NCBI RefSeq assembly: GCF_011745365.1
Contig: NW_024468913.1
Span: 372,001-436,000, forward strand
DNA: 64,000 nt
Direction: 5' to 3'
From: Cryphonectria parasitica EP155
Lineage: Eukaryota > Ascomycota > Sordariomycetes > Diaporthales > Cryphonectriaceae
The first letter of the stretch is position 1, and each line of letters opens with the position of its first letter. The translations under genes and the position numbers were made by a program. The notes under the pieces are model-generated. The model searched no databases, had not been told where the DNA came from, and worked only from the letters and a program-made list of their open reading frames with translations. Shown in pieces: positions 11,244 to 22,984 of the stretch.

Positions 11244-14200
11244 CTTGACTGATTTTTGATTGTGGACTTTTTCTTGAAGGGGTGGGGTTGATATAACAAA
11301 ATTGGAATTCTGCTGCGAAGAATTCGAAAATGTAAAAGAAGGCGGCGTCGATTTCGTTCAGCGAAGGAGCGTGGGTCTTGACAAGGGAACAAGAAAAGAA
11401 GATGAAGGCTAGCTTCAAGGAATGACTTTGAAAGGTTGGAGTCTAGGTTGAAGAGGAATGAGGAAGGGAAACAGAATCATCTCGAGGATCCAAGACTGAA
11501 AAGCCATTCTTATATAGAGAACCTGTCTTCATTTCTTTTGGGAGACAGCCAGCGCCTGTCGGCCCCGCGTACACACCACCACATGCACCATTGTTCGCGC
11601 AGTTGATGTTATCGAGCGACTGGTCCGCCTCCAATTTCTTCGAAACATTCCGTAATGGATCCTCTTCGGGCTGGGGCTCCAGGTGGGTCTGCAGATCGCC
11701 GTGGTGAGCAAGGGGAGTCCATCTGCGTGTGGAGGCAAGAAGGGGTGGTCCGCGGCTCCTTTGTGCCTATACATGCAGGCGTGTGGGTCGAGCCCCTTAC
11801 CAAGAAGTGAGATCTACTATAGTAGAGGCATGTGAGATGCAACAGGAGACTAAACATTTCATGTAGTACTATGTACATTTTGCCTTGGACACCATGGTCT
11901 ACTCTTGGGCCCCTCTGCTATGCCTGCTGCTGCAGTCTGCAGGAGACAGTGCATGGGAAAGTCAAGCGTAATTAGTCATTCGTGTTGGTAGCCTTGATTG
12001 GGGGTTTCCATACAGGTGTGCAGGCGGTCTTCTGCTGGGTGGCCATCTTCGGGGTCCTGCTCGAGGAGCTGTAGTTTGATGGTGTTGGATTGAGGATGAT
12101 TTGCCACCATTCAAGGGCAGTATGCAACATGGCCTGCAGGTATGAAATGGCAGGCAGGCAGATGCGCAAGCGTACCCTGCTTATTGCTGCCCCCCCAACA
12201 ATGGAGGTTACGGTTTTCTTCTCCTTTCCCTCCCTTTCCTTCTTGTGGGGTCACATCAGCAAACCGATCCAATCAACAATCAAGAGAGCAGGTAAGAATG
12301 TGCACATTCGGAGGGAAAAAAACAAAAATCATGTAAGTTTGAGGATAAGCGATTAAGCATCATTTGCACCCGTGTTGAAAAATATGACCTGAGGTGGAGT
12401 CCTCCAGTGGCCTTGGCTGGTATGGATTTTAGTCCTGGAAGCACGGGGACCCCAGAAGGTGATGACGAATACACCCCCGCCCATCGCTATTTGTTTTGAA
12501 ACGAACCCTTCCTCTGGGCGGCATTGTTCTATTCCTGGTGGACACTATGAAACTGAGGTTTACGCCGGAAGAAGGAGGACAAGGAGGAAACGAAGGAGGA
12601 GTAGCACGGCCCACAGCAGGACCTCCCAGTATTCGACGGATTTCTGTGTGGGGGTTCCGTTGCTTTGGGGTGGTCTAGAAGTGCTTCTTTTTGGCTTGTT
12701 TGTTCTATCTCACCCTCCCCATGGCAATATACTATGGTACATGGGCGGAGAGAGAGCAAGGGAGGGCCCCGGGGTCGGCCGAGTGACGTCCTCACCATAG
12801 ATTCTTATTAGTGCGAGGACAAAGGAGGCGGGCTAGGATGAATGATTTACAGGTAACCTTGAAAATTGAAATCTCATTTTGATCAACAGATAGGGGAATA
12901 GGGGAATTGAATGTAAACTTTGAATAATCCGTACATAAAACGTGTAGCGGAGCCCACACAAGTGTCCACAAGTCTATACACATCATCCAGGTTCTAGACG
13001 TAGCCTGAGAGTATGTTATCGAACCATGTGCGTGCTATGACGAGGCACAGACTGTCATTCTAAGCGCGCTGGAGGTGTGATGATTAACGTAGGGCACGCC
13101 AGGTCTCTGATCTTCCCTTTCTTTTCCTGCTTTCTCTCTCCTTCTTGATTGATCGCCCGCCAAGGCTGGAGTGCAGGACCTCGCAGCAGATCACGACAAG
13201 GGCAGGTAGTAGTGGAGATGACCTGTTTCATGTTTTCAAGCCGCTGCCCCCCTGCAGTCCTCTTCCTTTTTCTCAAGCGCCTATCGATCTAGCTTAGACT
13301 GTTTCCTCGTCTAAACATACACAGAAACAACTCTCTTGTGTTATTTTAGCTTCCTGTTGTACCCTAGTACACTATACATGATCTCATCCCTGGGCCTGGA
13401 TTCCATTCAACATTCCATAGTAACAAAATCATGTCAACTTGCGACGCGAGATGGTTTCCCCCAATCTCGGATTGCCAGGAGCGGAGGCTCTGCGGGAGGC
13501 TCTGTGCACCGGTCTGCGTCCTCGATCCGACTGACAAGACCTGAAGAGCTGACGATTTTCGTGTGGATATGCTCAAGCTTGGCGACGATCTGGCAGCTCA
13601 CTACACAGGAGCTAACCATAGCATGTACCGTGCATAGTGGGTTGTCCCGTCGTGGTTGCGCGTCGCTGGCCATGCCCGGCCGACAGAGACCGATAACCGT
13701 GGACGCGCCCTCAGCCAGTCGCCAGAGAAGGTTCAGCAGTATACGAGACGCACTGTCAGTGCAGTACACATGAGACGAGTGATGACGACCTTCCTGACAG
13801 GATACCCCTCGAGATTCGCGTGCTGCCTTCTTTTTGATCCGTGCACCTATTTTGATGATACCATATTCTACCAGAGAATACGCAATACATTGTTTCGCCG
13901 TTCCGTGCGCTGGAATATACAACTTGTTCTTGGACATTCATCTGTCCGTGTTTCGAAATGCTGAGTGGATCCACCAATCGTTCAAGAGCCCATGTCCCGT
14001 CGTGCAGGGGGCCGGGATGCGTAAGGAACAGCAAAAAATCCAAGGAGCAAGTCCAAGACCCCCAGAGCCCGACAAGCAACTCCATGTGCATGTACATGGA
14101 ATGGAATAGGCGAGAGAGAGAGAAACAGGAAACGAATCCCACCGACGTCGGGCACTCAAGACTCGCCCAACATACGATGCCATGCGGAGCATCTTGTGCG

Positions 14201-14796
14201 TGCGAGTGTTCATCTTACTAAACTAATACGTATTAGCCGGGCCGTGGGGGAACGGGCGGATGCTCCAATGGCCCAGGATACGCGAGGATTCTTGACGGAC
14301 ATGAGATCCTGTGATTATTAGGGGAGGAGGAACAGCTTTCGTGTCTAGATCGGACGGACAGGCACTTGCAGCTCTCCAGAGGAGGATTACCTAACCTCTT
14401 TCTTCACTAGCGGATGGATGAAGGCAGACGCCTGTGCCTGAAGATCTTCCTTTTGTTTTTATTTTTATAACAACTAAATATCCTATAGGATTCCCCCGAG
14501 TCGTATCCTGCTGCACATTCACATTTCAAGATGAGGAAACAAGATTCGACCCGTGAGCGTAGAAAGAGAGTTTCCCGTGCAATATTCGCCTTGCCGTCCG
14601 CTAATAAATTTCAAAGTTTGCACAGTTCAGGACGGCTTGCGATCGATGCCCGATTCCCACACTCAACAACGAGCGATCGAGCGAGGCTACCGTGACCAAG
14701 ATAAATGAGGACGGTTTTATCGAGAACCACAACAGGCCCATTTGCCAAAAGAAACCTGCACATACTGTATCTCCCTGGCCCGGGCCCTGGCCCCCT
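11244..14796. other. Intergenic, about 3.5 kb
   Basis: The left part is the promoter region of the Gly-rich protein gene; the right end is the 3' side of the three-module Cys protein gene. Frames of up to about 167 codons exist around 13.3-13.9 kb on both strands, but they overlap each other and show no recognisable domain, codon pattern or splice structure. I see no tRNA, rRNA or mobile element. Confidence 0.5.
11509..11516 (-). promoter_or_regulatory. Possible TATA box for the Gly-rich secreted protein gene
   Basis: The minus strand reads TATATAAG here, about 266 bp upstream of the ATG at 11243. The distance implies a long 5' leader or a 5' UTR intron. Sequence match only. Confidence 0.35.
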
Positions 14797-16212
14797 CTAT
14801 ACGACGGTGTCGACGAAGAGGTTGCAGTTTGGATATCGCTCAGCTTGATACAAGTTAGAAGTTCATCCTCGAAGATGGCATGGCAGGTGCTTGGCGTGAC
14901 AAGGACTCACCTCTGGTCTCGTCGTCGATCAGAGTCGGGTCTGTAAGGGTATCATTGACCCAGCAGAAATCCTCAGTGAGCAGATAGATTCTGTTCCGAA
15001 GCAAAGAAAAGAGAGTCAGCCAATACTTTTCCTGTGCTGAGGACTCCTTCGTTTACGCTGCTGTAGCAGCTCGGGTCCAACTCACTGATTGTCATCTACC
15101 AAGTTTTCACTATACGTCGCGCACTGGACAACAATATACTCCCCAAACGAATACGTGTGCTGAGACTCGCTCGTGCTGTCCGGTTCCGCCAGACAGCTGG
15201 CCTGGTCGTCCCCGATCTGCGTAAGGTACAACCACCGCTTGTGCTCTTCCTGTCGGCCTACATCCGCTCCGCTGGCCGCACGACGGGCAAAATCTTCTGC
15301 GGGCGTAGGTGTGGATGGCTCTGGATCAGGCTGCCGCATTTTGGCCTCCAAGAAGGGGATGGGACCGCAGTCGTCGAGATCGGCGTCTACGAACTCGATC
15401 TGGGCCTCTGGGACGTAACAGTTCGACAAGGTTTTGTACCATTTGCTTTGGCAGGGCGTCAGCAATCATGTCAAGGAAGACCAAAAAATATGATGCTATG
15501 ATGATTCCGACAAAGAAGGAGGGCCATGCGTGGAGAGCATATTACCTGTTACCAAGCACCTCGTCCCCATTGATGGTGTAGCATGTGAGAGTAAGGTCGA
15601 CCTCAGGCTGGTACATCTTCGTGTGGTCCTCAATCTCACCGACAAACTCGGGAATGATGTTGCACTCAGTGTTGTACTCGGTCTTGCTTGGCCCGCTGGT
15701 GTACGTCTCGGCGACCTCGCCACAAGAGGCGAGCACATCTGTGTCTGCTCGACAAACACAGCAATTGTCCATTATGTCAGCTCTGTTCTTGCCGTCCACG
15801 GCTTCATACTGTGGGTAAGCTTACAATTTCCTTCAATAATATCCCACTCGGTAACATAGCAGTTATCGGTCGTCTTGTACCAGGTGCTGTGTGCGCGGAC
15901 AAATGGATTAATATATCTTACAAAAGGAGCCCGCATGGAGTCTAGGTGTGCCGCTCACTTGGTGTCCACGATCATGTCTCCTGTCGTCCAGCACGTCAGG
16001 TTCATGTCCTGGCTGTACTCATAGGCGACCACGTTGGTGCAGAGGCTGTACGGGCAGGTCTTGCACTCGGTCTGGATGCCATTCTCGACGCGAGAGGGCA
16101 CACTGCTGGCAGCAGTAGCATTCGATTGCCTGGTATCAAGTGGTACCAGATGGTGCCCGACCGCTACGGAGGCGAAGAGAAGAGCTGGAAAGAGATAAAA
16201 TCCCATTGTCAT
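14797..16212 (-). CDS. Secreted Cys-containing protein with three repeated modules
   Basis: Six exons join to 333 residues: 16212-15959, 15886-15825, 15744-15546, 15445-15086, 14990-14911 and 14843-14797. The start ATGACAATG at 16212 leads into a signal peptide (core FYLFPALLFASVAVG). The mature part has three modules of about 90-100 residues. Modules 1 and 2 each end in a W-Y-K-T-x3-N-C-Y-V motif (WYKTTDNCYV and WYKTLSNCYV); module 3 is more diverged (IYLLTEDFCWV). Just before that motif every module carries a phase 2 intron. The pattern recalls the SH3b-like secreted proteins of fungi, but that assignment is tentative. It lies beside two other secreted-protein genes on the same strand. A role in cell-wall binding or host interaction is inference only. 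Confidence 0.8.
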
Positions 16213-17086
16213 GTCGGCTTGCTTATGTGTTGTGTTGGTTGTAGAGCGGACGAGTCTCTGTTGGCTTGCAGACAAAGTGACGGCTATGCAAGTTAAACAA
16301 CTTCAGAAACAGGGCGACAACGGAGATATGTAAGTTCAGTCTGTCCTCTACAACAGAGTAGCAACAAAAGTCAGCATGAAGTCACATTAACGAAGAGTCT
16401 TAAACATGCGGGACGACAGACAGAATGTGATATGGACAAAATCATCAAACCCTGCCGCACGGGTCGCCTAATTTTCTAGATCGATGTATATTGATTATTA
16501 TGTCCCGAAAACATTGATTCTCTAGGGCCCAAGTGGTCTCTTGTACCCAAATGACGGCGACTGACCTTGGTTGTCTCAGGAACTAAACAATTAGGCGAAG
16601 ATCACTTATGGGGGAACCAGTCAGCGCCAAGAAGCACATAGGCGGGCTGATCAGCCTCCCTGCCTCTCAAAAGCGAATGCCAAGGTCGTACTACATGTTC
16701 AATACGAGGAGTAGTTCCAGCCTTCGGAAGTGTCTGAGATGTGTAATTTTTTGTTGCGACTAGAAAAGTATCTTGGAGGGACCGGGCGAACAAGGTGGGA
16801 CATGACGCAGAAGAATAAGCATTTAGTTGAAGTAACAGTAGTCTCATTCCAGGAGCAATTTGTGGAAAGAAGCTGCATCTTCTGAAGTGTAATAAGAGTT
16901 GATTTTATCACATACATTGTATGTCACCAAATTAGTTGCAAGCAATATTGTTGGTTTGTGGATGAAACAAATTACATCGTCACTTAGATGGGAAAATAGA
17001 TCAGCACACATTGTCACTAAATGGCATGCCTGGGTTGTGAGAAATGACCAGATTTTATACTCCTATATGAGTACTAGGAACAGACA
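16213..17086. other. Intergenic, about 0.87 kb
   Basis: This is the upstream region of the three-module Cys protein gene and the 3' flank of the GH32 gene, both on the minus strand. No gene or repeat is recognised. Confidence 0.5.
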
Positions 17087-18835
17087 CTACACAGTCCAAG
17101 TAGCCTCATACACCATATCCCTCCTGGCAGCCGTCCCCGTCGTGTCAGTGACATTACCCACGACAGTTCCCTGCTCGTCCTCATACGCAGCCCACGCGCT
17201 CTCCAGCGCCCAGACCGCAACGCTGACCTCCACCCCAGCAGGCAGGCCCGCCGTAGCAAAGCTCATAAGCGTCAGCGGCTCGTTGGGGAAGAATAAGACC
17301 GTAGCAGCATGCACGCCGCCGTCCAAATAGACCTCAAGAACAGACCTGTCGATGACAGCCTGGACACGCCAGCTGCCAGAGGTGGTGTTCCACACATCAG
17401 CGACAGAGAACTTGTCGGTGAAAAAGACATTGTCGAAGCCGCGGATCAGGCCCCTGTCGATAAAATACGGCTGGTCCCCGCCAAAGAAGAAGCCAGACCG
17501 GAGCACCTCGCCAGAGGATGGACTGGTGAAGGATATGTTGAGCGTGGAGGACCCTGTTATGGTGCTCGCGTTCAGGCCCGTCACGTTGGCGTCGATGTAC
17601 AGGGCGCCAGACGACACAGAGGCATAGTCGACGGCGATGGAGGCGTTGCCCTCGAAGGTCGTCGTGTTGAGCGGCGCGCCCAGCAGCACAGGCGACGGGT
17701 CGACCAGCTGGCTGGCCATGACCCAGCCGATGCGCGTGGCGTTGGTCAGATAGTGGGCTCTCGGAAGGGTCGCGGCGCTGCGCCAGCCCTCAAGGTTGCC
17801 CGTGGGCACGGTCTGGGTGTACTGCCAGTTGGAGGCCCAGCCGATGCTGACGGCGTCGGACCCGTCTGGGGTGCCGTAGAAGAACTGGGCGGCGTAGTTG
17901 TCCTTGGCGAAGTCGGTGAGGCGGGTGGCGCTGTCCAAGGGTTCAAAGTGCGTCCCGTTGAAGGTCCCTGGGAAATACTGCGTGATGGAGCCGCCGAGAG
18001 GGGCGCCCGGCTGGACGGAGATGGCCATCACGTAGGCCTCGTCGCTGACGACGGAGCCTCCGATGGTGTCGCGGATGGGCAGCTTGGCGAGGTTGGGGCA
18101 CTCGTACTGGGCGCCCAGCAGGCCGTGGTGGGAGAAGTTGGAGGCATGGGTCCAATTCTTCAGGTCAGGGCTCGTGTAGATGCCCACGACGAACTCCTGC
18201 GCATACGACACGACCATGGCCCAGTGGTCCTCGTACCAGATCACCTTGGGGTCGCGGAACTGGCTGCTCGTGCTGTTGATGACCGGGTTCCCGTCATAGT
18301 ACTGGAAAGTGTAACCGCCGTCGTGAGAGTAGGCGATGCCCTGCACCTGAGGACCAGCCGAGCCGTCCTCATAATAGCGCGCAAGGGTCATCATGGCCAC
18401 GACGCCGTTGTCCTGGTCTGGAAAGAAGCCAGAGGTGTTGTTGACGTCGACGACGGCGCTCCCAGAGAAGACATAGACATATTCTTCAGGCGGGAACAGG
18501 GCGATCTGCTGGTTCTCCCAATGATAGAGGTCCTGGCTCGTCGCGTGGCCCCAGTGCTGGTTGCCAGCAGCGAGGCCCGTTGGGTTGTACTGATAGTACA
18601 GATGCCATGTCCCGTTTGCATCCACAAACATACCGTTGGGATCGTTCATGAAGTGCTGGGGCGGTGAGAAGTGCACCTGCGGCCGAAGACCACCCGTGTA
18701 ATTGCCAGGCACGGGGGTGCCCGTCGGCACGGCTGGGTTGACATAAGTGCTCACGTTTTGCGCAGAGGCAGAGGAGGCCGTGAAGAGAAGGAGTAGAGGA
18801 CCGAGGAGGCCTGCAGTCTTCTTCATTATAACCAT
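17087..18835 (-). CDS. Secreted glycoside hydrolase family 32 (invertase/exo-inulinase type)
   Basis: An intronless frame of 582 residues starts at ATG 18835; an in-frame Met at residue 4 is an alternative start. Residues 4-25 form a signal peptide ending in ASA. All three GH32 signature sites are visible: HFMNDPNG with nucleophile D65, FRDPK with transition-state stabiliser D195, and YECP with acid/base E245. A C-terminal beta-sandwich domain follows, including an [11 protein letters not shown] segment typical of the family. Such enzymes release fructose from sucrose, inulin or levan outside the cell. Many N-x-S/T sites suggest glycosylation. Length is normal for fungal invertases and exo-inulinases; which substrate is preferred cannot be decided here. 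A TATA box and a CreA-type motif lie upstream. Confidence 0.95.
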   Translation of the reverse strand: MVIMKKTAGLLGPLLLLFTASSASAQNVSTYVNPAVPTGTPVPGNYTGGLRPQVHFSPPQHFMNDPNGMFVDANGTWHLYYQYNPTGLAAGNQHWGHATSQDLYHWENQQIALFPPEEYVYVFSGSAVVDVNNTSGFFPDQDNGVVAMMTLARYYEDGSAGPQVQGIAYSHDGGYTFQYYDGNPVINSTSSQFRDPKVIWYEDHWAMVVSYAQEFVVGIYTSPDLKNWTHASNFSHHGLLGAQYECPNLAKLPIRDTIGGSVVSDEAYVMAISVQPGAPLGGSITQYFPGTFNGTHFEPLDSATRLTDFAKDNYAAQFFYGTPDGSDAVSIGWASNWQYTQTVPTGNLEGWRSAATLPRAHYLTNATRIGWVMASQLVDPSPVLLGAPLNTTTFEGNASIAVDYASVSSGALYIDANVTGLNASTITGSSTLNISFTSPSSGEVLRSGFFFGGDQPYFIDRGLIRGFDNVFFTDKFSVADVWNTTSGSWRVQAVIDRSVLEVYLDGGVHAATVLFFPNEPLTLMSFATAGLPAGVEVSVAVWALESAWAAYEDEQGTVVGNVTDTTGTAARRDMVYEATWTV

Positions 18836-18966
18836 GGTGAGGGATCCTGAGGCTTGTCTGTCGTTTACGTCTTGGGCTTGCTGCTTGGTAGGGATCCAGC
18901 AACCTGGGTTTGATAATCACTTGAACCCAACGGCGAGAACTTGTTGCCTTGCGAGGGACTCGAGTA

Positions 18967-18975
18967 CCTTTTATA
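18967..18975 (-). promoter_or_regulatory. TATA box upstream of the GH32 gene
   Basis: The minus strand reads TATAAAAGG, about 132 bp upstream of the ATG at 18835, a normal fungal spacing. Confidence 0.6.
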
Positions 18976-19130
18976 ACGTATGCCAGAGGGGAGGGGATGC
19001 TCTGGAGCACGTCACTTGGCATGCTGTAGGGCAGTGAGGGGATTATGTGCAGGCTCAGCCACAAGGGGCCTAGCTGTCGAAGCTATTCGCATTGTGAGGT
19101 GGGTGAATTTCACCGAGTGAAATCGCTTTT

Positions 19131-19136
19131 CCCCGG
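19131..19136 (-). promoter_or_regulatory. Possible CreA carbon-repression site upstream of GH32
   Basis: The sequence CCCCGG matches the CreA/Mig1 core consensus SYGGRG on the minus strand, about 300 bp upstream of the GH32 start. Fungal invertase genes are commonly under carbon catabolite repression. A single six-base match occurs often by chance, so this is weak. Confidence 0.25.
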
Positions 19137-21067
19137 ACTTTATTGCGTGGGATCTAAACGGGAGCTACTGTAGTCGAAGGATGGATCCGCAGTAGCCTGA
19201 TGCGAGGTGTGTACACTGTGAAATAACTAGCACTGGCGGTCTTGGGAGAATGTGGATGGAGTCGGATGAGGAAAAACGAACGTGATCTTTTAAGGTTTAT
19301 GACTGAGGGGACATTGTAGATGCGTCATTGCCAAGGGCCGTACGGGGTAGAAATGCTTGGAGACCCAGCCGAGTCAAACCTAAACACAAAAAGCAATTGT
19401 AATCGTAATTGCAATAAATAATAAGAAAGCAGAGGAAGAGAAAACGCAATACTGGAAACTGCCGTGTTTTAATTTCTCTTCTTCCATATTTCATACAGAG
19501 AAAGACACCAGCAAAGAGTATGTTGGACTGAACAAGACGATTGACGCACTCGCCGAAGAGAGTGTCCTTGTGCAAACGGTAGAGGCAGATACATCTGATC
19601 GGTGGGTGGTGGTCCACCAGGTTCATTCCTATAGTGTCCACCCTAACCGTTGCTTGTGGAGGTGCGGCTTACGATGGGGGATCGTAAAACCCCGCATCTG
19701 GTGTTATTGATGGATCACTGATTCGGTGGAAAGTAATTATTACCTCCAGTGGTCTTTGGGACGCTTCAACTGAGGCCCATATTTGACAGGTGTAGAAGCA
19801 TCCGATTTCTATGCGCTTGTAAATCTTGTACCACCAAATATATGACACTTGCAGAGCTTAAGATGATGCTCTTAGAATGCTTGCTACCCATTTCGTATGT
19901 CAAAATGGCTTGTCTGAGGACTTTTGTATGAATGTCGGAATCGCAATCATCAAGAGATGACGTGGGGTCGAACTACACGGTTTGGTTATGGCGAGATCTG
20001 CTGCACGGCTCATTCCGACAGCGGCCTTATGCTTATGCTGTGTAACTAGCAATAGCTCCTCTAGGGGCGGCTGATTGGGGATGGGGAATTCCAGGTATGG
20101 CGCTAGACGAGCATGGTGCTACAGCCTCTAAACCATGTATCTAACGACGACGTCTTTACCGCTTGATGCTGGAAACTTCGAGGCCACTACACTGTTACCG
20201 CCTAAAGCATAAACAGGTTGGATACTCAGTATGAAAAGCACCTCCTGCGGTATAGCACGTTGATACCTACGTAAGTACTTGATACATTCAGCATATCTTT
20301 GTTTTACATATTGGCTTGGGCACGACTCATGGCCTACGAGGGCTTCCCTTCGCTGGTGGGACGCCTGTTGTGCATATTTTCTTATTCACGACGAAAACCT
20401 GCTCGAATACTTCTTTCAAACCAAATGTGTTCTTGATGGTCCATATATATCTGGGTGTTCAAGCTGATCAATCCTTGGAGTTGCTCTGCTACCTTGCTGG
20501 CTGGAATTTCTTCTTCCGTTCGTCTTTTCCAACCCAAGCATGAAAGAATGGGCCCTTACTGTTCAATCCCGAATACTATAGGCGTTTCCAGGTTAGTCCG
20601 GGGTTTGGTGCCACCAACTCCCGATTTTCCATGCATGGATGTGCTGTTCCCGCGGAGATGTCCCTTACCACAGCTGCCACTGTTCTTCATCCCCCAGCAA
20701 CTGAGACTCAAAGGTCCTTACCTCCCGAGGAGAAGAGAAAGAGAGAAAGAGGAGAGATGACTCCAATGTCACGTTTCTTTCTTTGCTCCTCTTGCTCCTA
20801 CAATGCTGCTTTGGTCCGACGTAATGGTTTTCGCTGTGCCACATGCGCGCTCCCCTTCTTTTCCCTTCCTTACACAGGAGAGAATATGAGCAACTTGAGA
20901 AAGCCGGATACTCTGCTGGTCAGGAAACTCGACAGATCAAAGGATAAAGAATTCCCAACGCGCCTAGCCACTATCATTCCTTGGAACGCAGAGGTGAACA
21001 GCCCAAGTGATCATCCTCCGATGCAGCATCACCCCCCACCCCAGCTGCTGCTGAAGTTCCTGCCATT

Positions 21068-22197
21068 ATGTCCAGCAAGCCTGGAGAAGGAGGAGGCGTC
21101 GTCGTCGTGCCATCGGGATGGAATATCGACATCGACAGATATATCAACCCCTTCATCAGATCGCCTCGCAAGCAGAACCTGCCACCCGCCATCGCACGGT
21201 TTCTAGGTTACCGCGACCACCCGCCACGACTCTTCGGAAACGTGCTCATCATCGCATATGCCTTCATCGGAACGCTGTCCTCCTTGTCCCTGATCTATGC
21301 TGTCTCCAACCAGATTCAGGCTCTGGGAATAGGCACAGACTCACCTCTGATCTTGGGTAGCTTTGTAGGTCTCATCGCCTCTCTGTCCTGTTTGGACCCT
21401 TCTGATGAGGAACCTGGCTTTCTTGTTCGCTCCGCTCGTCCATCAAGGTAGACATAAAACTGACAAGACGGGATTCTTCTTCCTTCCCACTGCACTGCTA
21501 GGGAGCGGCTGCGGTGCTTGAATTCTACGCCATCGACTCGCCCTTTTCGCAGCCACGAAACGTGTTAGTTGGTCAGCTTGGCAGCAGCCTCATTGCAGTG
21601 AGCATCAACAAGGGCTTCGCACAGCTGCCCTTGCGCCAGTACACCCAACTCCGCTGGCTCGCCGGGTCTCTGTCCTGCGCGTGCGCGACCGTCTTCATGG
21701 GCATCACGGGTACGATTCACCCACCCGCCGGGGCGACGGCTTTGCTGGCCACAACCGATGACAACATTATCCACCTCGGTTGGGCTCTGATACCGCGCGT
21801 CTTGCTCGGCTGCTGCCTGATGCTTGTTGTGGCTCTGATCATCAACAACATACAGAGGGCGTTTCCTGCGTACTGGTGGACTGCAGAAGAGACTGGCTCT
21901 TTTTGGACGAGGACATACGACGAGAAGCGCAGCTGCAGAGACAATAGAAGACGGCAAGGGCGGGAGATGGACGACGAAGAACTTGGGCAGGCCTCAGCGG
22001 AGACAGCGGAAGCAGCAGTGGCAGCAGCAGCAGCAGACGAGTCCCCAGCACTTGTCATAATCACCAGGCATAACATACTCGCTGCTCCTGGCACTGACCT
22101 GACAACCTCTGACAGACGTTCACTGGAGAGGATCTTTCAGAAATTATCACCAACATCGTCCACTCGTCTCAAAGCCGCCCACGAAGGCGGTAGTTGA
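21068..22197 (+). CDS. HPP family integral membrane protein
   Basis: Two exons, 21068-21364 and 21502-22197, join in phase 0 to give 330 residues. Several hydrophobic helices lie between residues 55 and 270, and the family signature is visible as GTIHPPAGATA, with H172-P173-P174. A W-rich segment (AYWWTAEE) ends the membrane part; the C-terminal 80 or so residues are charged with an Ala run and are probably cytosolic. HPP proteins are small transmembrane proteins; a plastid/cyanobacterial member moves nitrite, while the fungal role is not well defined. The start ATG at 21068 gives a short Gly-rich N-terminus. The next gene on the same strand is a Zn2Cys6 regulator. Confidence 0.9.
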
Positions 22198-22984
22198 GGG
22201 GTACAGTATGCCACAGACAGGAGGGGAGAGGCACTAACTCCCTGGGGGACTCTGCATATTTCTCCGATGAGCTGGACCAAAAACGAGCTGGGGTGGTCTC
22301 TTGCATGGCGCTGCGTGGGCTGACTGTCTTTTTTCCTTCCTGAAAAAGGAGCCGAGAAATTCTTGCTTCTGTTGGAGGCTAATGCTATCTATCCACTGTT
22401 CAGCTGAATTGCACAAGGCAGAATTGCACCTGGGCACTGGGCAGCTGGCACATGGGCGTGCGGTGGCGCTCCCGACGGAGTCTTGAGTCTAAACCAATTC
22501 GAACAGGGTCGAGAATCCTTTCAGATCCGGGATCAACACTCAGCTGTCCGGGGCCATGCCGCTGCCGACCCCTCCTTTTTTTGGTTCCGAGTGTGCATGA
22601 GGCTCCACATAATTACAATGCCAAATCTACATAGTACTCGAGAGACAGTCTGTTCCGAAATTGACGGTGCGTGCGCGCGCGCGCGTGTAGGTTGGTCGCT
22701 TGTGACTCGTGCCACTACTTGGCTTCGGATCCTTTAGCCGATATGACTTGCCTTCAAGCTGACTTGTTTGCTCCTCAACCCTGTCACGTTCTGTTATTAT
22801 ATGTCTCGATCTCGTGAAAGTCACTTCGCATCTACATCGGCTTGGGGGAGAGCGCAACCACAGCCTTTGCTGGACTTTGCCTACTTCACTACCATGTCCC
22901 CTTCGTTCTCGGCGTACACTTGATCCGTGAAACTCTCCTCACCACTCCTAACGAGTGACGCCGCCTGTACTCTTATTTGAAAAG
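22198..22984. other. Intergenic between the HPP gene and the Zn2Cys6 gene
   Basis: About 0.79 kb that should hold the regulator's promoter. It contains the alternating GT/GC tract at 22667-22688. No other gene is seen. Confidence 0.5.
22667..22688. repeat. Alternating purine-pyrimidine tract, (CG)n core
   Basis: Twenty-two bases alternate strictly between G and C/T with a core of about eight CG steps. Such tracts can form left-handed DNA under supercoiling. It lies about 300 bp upstream of the regulator's ATG. Confidence 0.75.

Larger units (their letters stand above)
18836..21067. other. Divergent intergenic region, about 2.2 kb
   Basis: This region separates the GH32 gene (minus) from the HPP gene (plus) and holds both promoters. 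Frames such as 19297-19641 (minus) and 20631-21206 (plus) look like chance openings. No RNA gene or mobile element is seen. Confidence 0.5.

Noticed and set aside
10909..11418. 167-169-codon minus-strand frames over the Gly-rich protein
   Set aside because: Alternate frames of the same exon with no signal peptide; the spliced frame has one and keeps phase over all six exons.
13336..13964. Overlapping frames of 100-167 codons on both strands
   Set aside because: They overlap each other, lack domains and splice structure, and look like chance openings.
17309..18667. 452-codon plus-strand open frame
   Set aside because: It is the antisense shadow of the GH32 gene; codon bias of the real gene keeps the opposite frame open. 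No domain is visible in it.
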